From: CBDUSL01 sp965370265
GTDB taxonomy: Bacteria; Patescibacteriota; Patescibacteriia; JAXHNJ01
Length of the DNA: 19,240 nt
Reading direction: 5' to 3'
Assembly: GCA_965370265.1 (NCBI GenBank)
Contig: CBDUSL010000011.1
Span: 1 to 19,240, forward strand
Each line of letters opens with the position of its first letter. Within the stretch, counting starts at the first letter, position 1. Both the position numbers and the translations under genes were made by a program. Below the pieces are notes generated by a model. It was not told the origin of the DNA, ran no database searches, and saw only the letters and a program-made list of their open reading frames with translations. This document shows, in pieces, positions 6,399 through 13,285 of this stretch.

Positions 6399-6710
6399 AT
6401 GACTAAACCAAATACCATAGACCAAATCAAAAAAGAAGAAGAAAAAGCCTCTCAAACTCTTAACAGTACCCGTGAAGATGTAAGCAGAGAGATTGAAAGT
6501 GTAAAGAATAAAAGCGAGGAAAAAATGACTAACCTTAAGGAAGAACTGGAAGACGAAATTAAAAAAATATTTGATAAAGCGGACCAGGAAATTTCAAAAA
6601 TTAAACAGGTAATAACCAAAGAAACTTCGGAAGAAGTGGCGAAGGTAAAAAAAGTACCTCAAGAAAAAAAGACTAAAGCGGCAGAACTAATTACAAATAA
6701 GATCAGATAA
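6399..6710 (+). CDS. V/A-type ATPase peripheral stalk subunit (G/H type, coiled coil)
   Basis: A 103-residue, almost wholly charged helical protein with heptad-like repeats (for example REIESVKNKSEEKMTNLKEE), no Cys and no hydrophobic segment. Its place as first gene, directly before subunit I, is where archaeal ahaH and E. hirae ntpF encode the subunit that pairs with subunit E to form the peripheral stalk (stator). The family is poorly conserved in sequence, so the call depends on length, coiled-coil character and position. The ATG at 6399 has no Shine-Dalgarno. The stop codon is directly followed by the ATG of subunit I, so the two are probably translationally coupled. Confidence 0.75.
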   Translation: MTKPNTIDQIKKEEEKASQTLNSTREDVSREIESVKNKSEEKMTNLKEELEDEIKKIFDKADQEISKIKQVITKETSEEVAKVKKVPQEKKTKAAELITNKIR

Positions 6711-8687
6711 ATGGCGATTAGCCCCGTTAAAAAATTTAATCTCGTTTCTCTCACCTCTCACAAACAGGAAATTATTGAACTCCTTCATGATTTTGGAATC
6801 GCCGAGATCGCCAACTGGGAAAATAACGAAGAAATCATCCGAACAGATGAAAGATCGCCTGAATATCTTCACGCTCAGGTGACTTTTGCTATTAACTTTT
6901 TAAGGCGTTTTGATGAAACTAAAGTTTCCCTTAAAGAAAAACTTCTATCCGGCAAACCGGAGTTTACTAAGAATGAGCTAGAAAAACTGGTTACCGAGTT
7001 TGATTACATGGCCATAGTCAAAAAATGCGAAGAGGCCGAAGCCAGACTGAATAAACTGAACAATTTAGTCGAAAAAAATAAAAGCGACAGAGGCCTCCTT
7101 GAAACCTGGAAAGGAATTGAATTTGTCCCTAAGGCGGAAATTGAAACCGAAAAAACTTATACCCTACTCGGCTCCTCTACCTTTGAAGCCTGGCAGAAAA
7201 TAATGGTCAAGGCGGAAAAAATGAAAAATGTAAATCTTCAAAAATCACATGAACTTGACCGGGAAATATTTTTCATTATTACTTTTTATAAAACAATAGA
7301 AAAAAAAGTAAGAGAGCTTCTTACTCATTATGATTTTAAACCGGCCCAGCTTCCGGAGATTAATTGCCTGCCAGCCGATAAATATAATGATTGTGAAGAA
7401 GACATTAAATCGGCGGAAAAGGAAATTATAAAAGTCACAGAAGATATCAAGAAACTAACCAGTAATCTTCACAAGTTGAATATCGTTTTTGAATATCTCT
7501 CCTGGAAAAAAGAACAAAAAGAAGCCTTGGACAAATCCATAAAAACCGAAAAAACTTTTGCCCTTCTTTTCTGGATGGAGGAAATGTTTGTTGATAAATT
7601 TAAGAAAGCAGTTTCTAAAATCACCAAAAATTTTGAATTGGAGGAAATACCAGTTAAAGAAGGTGAATCAGCCCCCATAGTTCTTCGCAACAAAAACATA
7701 ATTGAGCCTTTTGAATCAGTAACCGGAATATACGGCATGCCTCTCAAAAGTGAGGTTGACCCTACTCCCTTTTTGGCTCCTTTCTTTTTTGTTTTTTTCG
7801 GGTTTTGTGTTTCAGACGCCGGCTACGGCATATTGATGACCCTGATTATGCTTTTAGTTCTCAAACTTTCTAAAAAACCTAAAGAAGATATGAAACTTGT
7901 CCGTCTTCTTGCTCTCGGCGGTATTTCGACCTTGATTGCCGGAGCTCTCTTTGGCAGCTGGTTCGGGCTTGATCTGGCTAATATGGCCGATGGCAGCTGG
8001 TTAAAAAGTTTTATTCTGTTTTTTAAAGTCATTGACCCGGTCAGAGACCCCATTACCGTTTTAATTATTGCTTTTATTTTCGGTCTGGTTCAGATTATGA
8101 CCGGCTTGGCTATCAATACCTGGTGGAAGATAAAGCAGGGACAAAAATCAGAAGGTCTTTTGGGCTCTGGTCTTTGGTTTTTAATGCTTTTTACTTTTAT
8201 TCTCTGGGTGTTGGCAAAGGTAGGCGTTTTAATCCCCTCTTCGGCCGGAAACATCATAACTTATATTTTATTGGGTATGGCCGGCGCTTTGGTTCTGGCT
8301 AACGGCCGAAAAACCAAAAATATTTTTCTTAAGATACCAATAGGTTTATACAGCCTTTACGATGTTATCGGCTATCTTTCTGACACTCTTTCTTATTCCC
8401 GTTTGCTGGCTTTGGGTTTGGCAACCGGTATTATCGCCATGGTTATTAATCTAATCGCCGGTCTGGCCATTGATATGATCCCAATTGTGGGTTATGTTTT
8501 CGCGATTTTCATACTAATCGGCGGGCATGTTTTCAATATTGCCATCAACGCTCTCGGCGCTTTTATTCATTCCGGCCGTTTACAGTTTGTGGAATTTTTT
8601 CCGAAATTTATGGAAGGCGGCGGCACCAGGTTCAAAGCTTTTAAAAAGGTCCCTAAATATATAATAATTAAACCTAATAAAAATTAA
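6711..8687 (+). CDS. ntpI: V/A-type ATPase subunit I (membrane stator, a-subunit homologue)
   Basis: The 658-residue ion-channel stator of the membrane sector. The N-terminal half (about 1-345) is cytoplasmic and coiled-coil rich, and should bind the peripheral stalks. The C-terminal half begins near PTPFLAPFFFVFFGFCVSDAGYG and has about eight membrane helices. The essential Arg that faces the rotor glutamate is Arg564 in the segment DTLSYSRLLALGLA. The motif GGHVFNIAINALGAFIHSGRLQFVEFF near the end, also typical of the family, precedes EGGGTRFKAFKK. Length is normal (about 640-680). The gene starts immediately after the stop of the stalk gene, with no Shine-Dalgarno, and is followed 14 bases later by the K subunit. 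Ions would pass between this subunit and the K ring. Confidence 0.95.
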   Translation: MAISPVKKFNLVSLTSHKQEIIELLHDFGIAEIANWENNEEIIRTDERSPEYLHAQVTFAINFLRRFDETKVSLKEKLLSGKPEFTKNELEKLVTEFDYMAIVKKCEEAEARLNKLNNLVEKNKSDRGLLETWKGIEFVPKAEIETEKTYTLLGSSTFEAWQKIMVKAEKMKNVNLQKSHELDREIFFIITFYKTIEKKVRELLTHYDFKPAQLPEINCLPADKYNDCEEDIKSAEKEIIKVTEDIKKLTSNLHKLNIVFEYLSWKKEQKEALDKSIKTEKTFALLFWMEEMFVDKFKKAVSKITKNFELEEIPVKEGESAPIVLRNKNIIEPFESVTGIYGMPLKSEVDPTPFLAPFFFVFFGFCVSDAGYGILMTLIMLLVLKLSKKPKEDMKLVRLLALGGISTLIAGALFGSWFGLDLANMADGSWLKSFILFFKVIDPVRDPITVLIIAFIFGLVQIMTGLAINTWWKIKQGQKSEGLLGSGLWFLMLFTFILWVLAKVGVLIPSSAGNIITYILLGMAGALVLANGRKTKNIFLKIPIGLYSLYDVIGYLSDTLSYSRLLALGLATGIIAMVINLIAGLAIDMIPIVGYVFAIFILIGGHVFNIAINALGAFIHSGRLQFVEFFPKFMEGGGTRFKAFKKVPKYIIIKPNKN

Positions 8688-8701
8688 GAAAGGATAAAAA
8701 A

Positions 8702-9178
8702 ATGACTATTGGACTCGCACTTGCAATTCTTGGAGCCGCTCTGGCCGTGTCCCTCGCCGGTATTGGCTCATCCCTCGGCGTCAGCATTGCCGGTCAAGCT
8801 GCTTCCGGAGTTGTCTCAGAAGACCCGGAAAAATTCGGCAAGGCCCTGCTTTTACAGGCCCTGCCCGGAACCCAGGGTATCTACGGCTTTCTTGGAGCCA
8901 TTATGGCTATCCAGAAAGTTGGCCTTCTCGGTGGAGCAGAAGTAATTATCACCCCGGAAGTCGGATGGCAAGTATTATTTGCCTGCCTCCCTATTGCTTT
9001 TGCTGGACTTACTTCCGGCTGGCTCCAGGGTAAAGTTTCAGCGGCTGGTATGGGCGTAATCGCCAAAAAACCGGCTGAATCCGGCAAACCGATTATTCTC
9101 TCGGCGATGGTCGAAACCTACGCCGTCCTCGGCCTTTTGGCCACCATTCTCTTAATCAACGGCATTAACATTGGTTAA
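8702..9178 (+). CDS. ntpK: V/A-type ATPase subunit K (rotor ring proteolipid), Na+-type
   Basis: A 158-residue protein of four membrane helices arising from duplication of a two-helix hairpin, forming the rotor ring. Only the second hairpin carries the ion-binding acid, Glu138 in MVETYA; the first hairpin has LPGTQGIYGF in the matching place. Compared with E. hirae NtpK, all residues that hold Na+ are present: Leu54, Thr57, Gln58, Gln109 and Glu138, with Tyr61 at the place of the Tyr that contacts the Glu. A Na+-coupled enzyme is therefore the best inference; having one acid per four helices is typical of V-type pumps. It has a visible Shine-Dalgarno (AGAAAGGA, about 7 bases before the ATG), the clearest in the operon, consistent with the need for about ten copies per complex. 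Confidence 0.97.
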   Translation: MTIGLALAILGAALAVSLAGIGSSLGVSIAGQAASGVVSEDPEKFGKALLLQALPGTQGIYGFLGAIMAIQKVGLLGGAEVIITPEVGWQVLFACLPIAFAGLTSGWLQGKVSAAGMGVIAKKPAESGKPIILSAMVETYAVLGLLATILLINGINIG

Positions 9179-9200
9179 ATCTAATTAATAAAATTCTACT

Positions 9201-9788
9201 ATGGCACTAGAAAACATTCTTGCCACAATTAAAGAAGAGGCAGCTGGTCAGGCAGCCAAGATAAAAGAAGATAGCATTCAAGAAATAGCCAAGTTAAAGA
9301 ACGAGTGCTCTATTCAGGAAAAAGAAATGAAGGAAAGAATTCTGGCGGAAGCGGAAATGGAAAGTAAAAAAAGAATAGAGCAGACTAAGTTCCAGCTTAA
9401 AAACCAAAAAAAGTCCGCCATTCTTGAAGAAAAACAGGCTATCCTGGATGAGATTTTTGAATTAGCCATCGTTAAAATGGCAGAAATTCCTGAAACTGAG
9501 CAAGTTGAACTTTTGGTTAAACTAATTAAAAATCTACCTTCCTCCAATCCCAAAGGGACCCCTTCGGGTGGGGGAAAATTAGTCCCAACCAAAAATTCCC
9601 TTGAAACAGTCAAAAAGGCCAAAGAGAAATCAGGATGCCACTTTATTCTCACCCACGAAACTGTTCCGGGTAAAGGGGGTTTTGTTTTCACTTCTCCCGA
9701 TTTGGAAATAGATAACCGCTATTCTGCCCTCGTAAACCAAGCAAATGATAAGCTGGAAACAGAAATCGCTGAAACCCTTTTTTCTTAA
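9201..9788 (+). CDS. ntpE: V/A-type ATPase subunit E (peripheral stalk), with an in-frame repeat insertion
   Basis: A 195-residue stator subunit that pairs with the G/H-type subunit and attaches to the top of the A3B3 head. Residues 1-85 are a charged coiled coil (for example AKIKEDSIQEIAKLKNE); the C-terminal domain ends with GGFVFTSPDLEIDNRYSALV and LETEIAETLF, which match the family. Between LIKNLP and GKLVPTKNS lies a Gly/Pro/Ser/Thr-rich stretch (about residues 113-126, SSNPKGTPSGG) that I do not expect in this fold. It is encoded by bases 9548-9569, which match a palindromic repeat upstream of guaB at 21 of 22 positions. The frame stays open through it, so the protein is probably made with an extra surface loop. 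No Shine-Dalgarno is seen; the gene follows subunit K by 22 bases. Confidence 0.92.
   Translation: MALENILATIKEEAAGQAAKIKEDSIQEIAKLKNECSIQEKEMKERILAEAEMESKKRIEQTKFQLKNQKKSAILEEKQAILDEIFELAIVKMAEIPETEQVELLVKLIKNLPSSNPKGTPSGGGKLVPTKNSLETVKKAKEKSGCHFILTHETVPGKGGFVFTSPDLEIDNRYSALVNQANDKLETEIAETLFS
9548..9569 (+). repeat. Palindromic repeat copy inside the subunit E gene
   Basis: TCCCAAAGGGA followed by CCCCTTCGGGT. The reverse complement of 19110-19131 is identical except for one base (T for C at the twelfth position). The core is a near-palindrome with AAGGG/CCCTT arms. It encodes the Pro/Gly/Ser-rich loop of subunit E. Confidence 0.75.
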
Positions 9789-9796
9789 AAATTTTC

Positions 9797-9919
9797 TGTC
9801 ACCCTGAGGTGCAAAGCCGTAGCCTGCCCTGAGTCGCATCGAAGGGAAGGGTAGACAGAAAACCATTGTCTATGCTTCGAGACGCCATTCGACGCGGCTC
9901 ATGGCTCCTCAGCATGACA
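9797..9919 (+). repeat. Composite palindromic element, copy 1 (between subunits E and C)
   Basis: Starts TGTCACCCTGAGG and ends CCTCAGCATGACA, an imperfect terminal inverted repeat. Inside are two tandem hairpins: the left is bounded by TTTTCTGTC and GACAGAAAA, the right by ATTGTC (9865-9870) and GACAAT (9916-9921). The left half is nearly identical to copies 2 and 3; the right half is the most diverged. It fills the 158-base gap between the genes and is more GC-rich than its surroundings. No coding capacity for a transposase, so it resembles a MITE or REP/ERIC-type element. Confidence 0.88.
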
Positions 9920-9946
9920 ATTACACTTAATAACTAATTTCCAAAC

Positions 9947-10933
9947 ATGGCTGACTACGCCTACATTATGGGATTATTTCGTTCTCTTGAGGGAAAGCTT
10001 TTGAATCCAAATGATATTGAAAGAATGATTGACGCTCCGGATATTGAATCTGCTTTTCGGGTCTTTAATGACACGGAATACGCGGATAATCTTCTGGAAG
10101 TAGAACCAAAAGATTTCAAAAAAGCCCTAAACGACGACCTTAAACAAACAAGAGATTTGTATGAGCAGGTTATTAGTGATAAAAAAATTCTTGAATTTCT
10201 TTTTCTCCGCCATGACTTCCATAATATAAAGCTGGCTTTCAAGGAAAAGTATTCCCAAAAAGATTTAGCCGAAAAAGAAAGCCAAATCGGCACTATTCTC
10301 TCTTCCTCAATTAAGAATTATATTCTTAACGAAGCGAGAGTGGATCTCCGAAAAGAATTAAAAGAGATTATCGATCAAGCCAGAGCTGAATTTGAAAAGA
10401 ATAATAATCCTCATTTTATTGATTCTTATCTTGATCGGAAAATGTTTGCCCTTCTTTCACAAACAGTTGATGAAATTGGCAATGATTTTATCACTGATTT
10501 TCTAAAAATGCAGATTGATATGGCCAATATAAAAATATTTCTTCGAACTAGAAGACTAAAGAAGGACGGAAAATGGCTTGAGAATGAACTTATTCCCGGA
10601 GGAAGAATCAAAGAAAAAGAACTTTTAAGCGTTTATGACAAAGACGACAAAGAAGCCTTAAACACATTTTTTATCCACTTTAATAATAAATTTATCAGCC
10701 TTATCGTGGACTATCTTGAAGATAAAAATCTCTGGAAGCTGGAACAGCAATTTGAGAATTATGAGCTGGAATACCTTAAAGAAACCAAACGAATGAGTTA
10801 TGGTCCGGAAATTGCCGTTGCTTACTACTATGCCAAAAAAAACGCCCTTCGCAATGTCAGACTCATAATGACCGGAAAATTAAATGAAGTAGCGCCAGCC
10901 GAAATCAGAGAAAGGGTTAGAAATTTATGGTAG
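9947..10933 (+). CDS. ntpC: V/A-type ATPase subunit C (central stalk to ring connector)
   Basis: A 328-residue, mainly helical soluble protein homologous to eukaryotic subunit d; it forms the funnel that links the D-F central shaft to the K ring. Typical features are the N-terminal ADYAYIMGLFRSLEGKLL, the region LFLRHDFHNIKLAFKEKY (about 84-101), DMANIKIFLRTRR (about 191-203) and the C-terminal PEIAVAYYYAKKNALRNVRLIMTGK, which ends in helices rich in Arg. Length is normal (about 330-350). Its ATG at 9947 follows repeat copy 1 by 27 bases and has no Shine-Dalgarno. The last 7 bases overlap the start of subunit F, indicating coupled translation of the two stalk components. Confidence 0.95.
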   Translation: MADYAYIMGLFRSLEGKLLNPNDIERMIDAPDIESAFRVFNDTEYADNLLEVEPKDFKKALNDDLKQTRDLYEQVISDKKILEFLFLRHDFHNIKLAFKEKYSQKDLAEKESQIGTILSSSIKNYILNEARVDLRKELKEIIDQARAEFEKNNNPHFIDSYLDRKMFALLSQTVDEIGNDFITDFLKMQIDMANIKIFLRTRRLKKDGKWLENELIPGGRIKEKELLSVYDKDDKEALNTFFIHFNNKFISLIVDYLEDKNLWKLEQQFENYELEYLKETKRMSYGPEIAVAYYYAKKNALRNVRLIMTGKLNEVAPAEIRERVRNLW

Positions 10934-11283
10934 ACCGCAGTCGCGCCCAGCGCGAAGAAAAATCTTTATATAAAATAGCTATGGTTGGCTCTCCAGATTC
11001 AATTCTGGGCTTTTCCGCCTTGGGTGTTAAAACTTTTGGCGTAATTTCCGCTGAAGAGGTAAAAAAAACCTTGGAAAAAATTCTTGCGGATAATTATGCG
11101 ATAGTTTTTATTACCGAAGACTGGTACGAAAAAGTGCCGAAAGAAATTGAAAAGCTGCAAAAACAGACCATGCCAGCGGTTATTTCTATCCCTAGTCAGC
11201 ATGGTTCTACCGGAGCCGGATTAGAAAATTTAAGAAAAATTGTAGAACAAGCGGTTGGTTCAGATATTCTTTTTAATAAATAG
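10927..11283 (+). CDS. ntpG: V/A-type ATPase subunit F (central stalk)
   Basis: A 118-residue protein (named NtpG in the E. hirae operon) that binds subunit D in the rotating central shaft. The domain begins YKIAMVGSPDSILGFSALGVKTF, an alpha/beta start typical of the family, continues with YAIVFITEDWYEKVPKEIEK and ends in PAVISIPSQHGSTGAGLENLRKIVEQAVG, the conserved PSQHGSTG region. About 14 residues (MVDRSRAQREEKSL) precede the expected start of the fold. They are encoded by a locally GC-rich stretch, and no later ATG exists before the conserved core, so the extension is probably real. The ATG overlaps the end of subunit C by 7 bases; an AAAGGG lies about 11 bases upstream. Confidence 0.93.
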   Translation: MVDRSRAQREEKSLYKIAMVGSPDSILGFSALGVKTFGVISAEEVKKTLEKILADNYAIVFITEDWYEKVPKEIEKLQKQTMPAVISIPSQHGSTGAGLENLRKIVEQAVGSDILFNK

Positions 11284-11286
11284 CTC

Positions 11287-11427
11287 TGTCACCCTGAGGT
11301 GCGAAACCGTAGCCTGCCCTGAGCCGCGACGAAGGGAAGGGTAGACAGAAAAAAGTACTATTATCTATGCTTTCCCTCGACAAGCTCGGCACAGGCTAAA
11401 ACGCCCTTCGGGCTCCTCAGTATGACA
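11287..11427 (+). repeat. Composite palindromic element, copy 2 (between subunits F and A)
   Basis: Same architecture and orientation as copy 1, closest to copy 3. It begins TGTCACCCTGAGG three bases after the subunit F stop and ends CCTCAGTATGACA. The right hairpin is bounded by TACTATTATC (11356-11365) and GACAATAGTA (11424-11433), which pair with one mismatch but differ from the bounding sequences of the other copies. The right end contains an ATG in frame with subunit A. Confidence 0.9.
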
Positions 11428-11472
11428 ATAGTAAAACGATATAAATTAATTAACTATATAACTAAAAATACC

Positions 11473-13266
11473 ATGGAAGAAAAACAATCATCGCGAAGCG
11501 GGATGCCGTCCGCGGCAGGAAAAATTATTAAAGTCTCTGGCCCTCTCGTAGTTGCCTCTCATATGCAAGGCGCCCAAATGTATGAAGTGGTCAGAGTTTC
11601 AAAAGAAAAATTAATCGGGGAAATTATTGAACTGAAAGATGACACCGCCTACATTCAGGTTTATGAAGAAACTTCCGGTCTTGGGCCTGATGAGCCTGTT
11701 TTTCGAACAGAAAAACCTATGTCCGTGGATTTAGGGCCCGGCCTTTTAACTTCTATTTACGACGGTATCCAAAGACCCCTTGCTTCTATCGCCGAAAAAG
11801 CCGGCGAATATATTACCCGCGGCATTGAGGTACCGGCCCTGGATATGGAAAAGAAATGGGATTTTAAAGCATCCGTAAAAACGGGTGATAAAGTGGAAGC
11901 CGGCGACATCCTTGGTACAGTCAAAGAAACCTCTCTCATTGAACATAAAATTCTTGTCCCGCCTACTCTTGCCAAAGGCGTGGTCAAAAAAATATCGGAC
12001 GGAACTTTTACCAATAAAGACACTGTTGCTGAAGTTACAGACGAAAAAGATGAAACTCATAAACTAGGAATGATGCAAACCTGGCCTATTCGTGAACCCC
12101 GGCCAGTCAGGAAAAAGCTGGTCCCTACTGAACCGCTGATCACCGGCCAAAGAGTTATTGATGCTTTCTTTCCGGTTACTAAAGGCGGTACGGCTTGTAT
12201 TCCCGGTCCTTTCGGTTCAGGCAAGACAGTCGTCCAGCACCAACTCGCTAAATGGGCTGACGCTGACATAATTATCTTTATCGGCTGCGGTGAACGTGGC
12301 AACGAAATGACCGATGTACTTCTGGAATTTCCGGAATTAAAAGATCCAAAATCAGGCAAACCCCTGATGGAAAGAACAGTATTAATCGCCAATACTTCAA
12401 ACATGCCTGTGGCCGCCCGCGAAGCTTCTGTTTATACCGGTATCACTATTGCTGAATATTTCCGGGACATGGGTTACAAGGTAGCCCTAATGGCTGACTC
12501 CACTTCCCGTTGGGCGGAAGCTTTGAGAGAAATGTCCGGTCGTCTGGAAGAAATGCCTGGTGAAGAAGGCTACCCTGCTTATCTTGGTTCAAGAACGGCC
12601 AGATTCTACGAAAGAGCGGGTTTAGTTAATTGTTTAGGTTCAGAAGAAGATAGAGAGGGAAGTTTAACCGTGGTGGGGGCTGTTTCTCCTCCCGGCGGAG
12701 ATCTTTCCGAACCGGTGACTCAGAACACTCTTCGGGTGGTCAAAGTATTTTGGGGCTTGGACGACAAACTGGCTTTTAAGCGTCATTTTCCGGCGATTAA
12801 TTGGCTCACATCATATTCATTATACCTGGAAGATATTGAAGAATATACGCGCGAAAATGCCGGTGAAGATTGGCCGGAAATGAGAATTCAAGCCATGGGC
12901 TTGCTTCAGGAAGAAGCAGCTTTGGATGAAATTGTCCGCCTGGTCGGGATTGACGCCTTGTCCCCCAAAGAACAACTTGTCCTTGATACTACAAAAGCGA
13001 TCCGGGAAGACTTTTTGCATCAAAACGCTTTTGATGAGATTGATACTTATACCTCCATGAGAAAACAATATTGGATGCTAAAAAGTATTCTTACTTTTCA
13101 TGAAAAAGCATTGGAAGCCCTTGAAAAAAATATTGAACTGGAAAAAATCATTTCCTTAGCCGTTAAGGAAAAAATTTCTAAAGCTTCCCAGACGTCTGAG
13201 GATAAATTAGCTGATCTCGAAAAACTGGTCGAAGAGATTAAAAAAGAGCTTACTTCAATAACTTAA
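11473..13266 (+). CDS. ntpA: V/A-type ATPase catalytic subunit A
   Basis: The nucleotide-hydrolysing (or synthesising) subunit of the A3B3 head. From the chosen start it has 597 residues, normal for the family. The N-terminal beta-barrel begins GKIIKVSGPLVVASHM; the A-specific insertion (non-homologous region) spans about 110-190. The P-loop is GPFGSGKT (245-252, catalytic Lys251), the catalytic GER is at 273-275 (Glu274, in GCGERGNEMTDVL), and ADSTSRWAEALREMSGRLEEMPGEEGYPAYL and the late PEMRIQAMGLLQEE region follow. I chose ATG 11473 (MEEKQSS) because the frame opens 17 codons earlier, at 11422, only within repeat copy 2; ATG 11503 (MPSAAGK) is also possible and is nearer the usual N-terminus. 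No Shine-Dalgarno at any of these. The 19-base gap to subunit B suggests coupled expression. Confidence 0.96.
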   Translation: MEEKQSSRSGMPSAAGKIIKVSGPLVVASHMQGAQMYEVVRVSKEKLIGEIIELKDDTAYIQVYEETSGLGPDEPVFRTEKPMSVDLGPGLLTSIYDGIQRPLASIAEKAGEYITRGIEVPALDMEKKWDFKASVKTGDKVEAGDILGTVKETSLIEHKILVPPTLAKGVVKKISDGTFTNKDTVAEVTDEKDETHKLGMMQTWPIREPRPVRKKLVPTEPLITGQRVIDAFFPVTKGGTACIPGPFGSGKTVVQHQLAKWADADIIIFIGCGERGNEMTDVLLEFPELKDPKSGKPLMERTVLIANTSNMPVAAREASVYTGITIAEYFRDMGYKVALMADSTSRWAEALREMSGRLEEMPGEEGYPAYLGSRTARFYERAGLVNCLGSEEDREGSLTVVGAVSPPGGDLSEPVTQNTLRVVKVFWGLDDKLAFKRHFPAINWLTSYSLYLEDIEEYTRENAGEDWPEMRIQAMGLLQEEAALDEIVRLVGIDALSPKEQLVLDTTKAIREDFLHQNAFDEIDTYTSMRKQYWMLKSILTFHEKALEALEKNIELEKIISLAVKEKISKASQTSEDKLADLEKLVEEIKKELTSIT

Positions 13267-13285
13267 TATCTAATATACAAAAATT

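Noticed and set aside
9314..9691. A 125-codon minus-strand frame within subunit E
   Set aside because: It is antisense to a well-supported ATPase gene, lacks a ribosome binding site and has no family features; a shadow frame.
11422..11472. Upstream start of subunit A at 11422
   Set aside because: The ATG lies in the right end of repeat copy 2; the added residues have no counterpart in the family.
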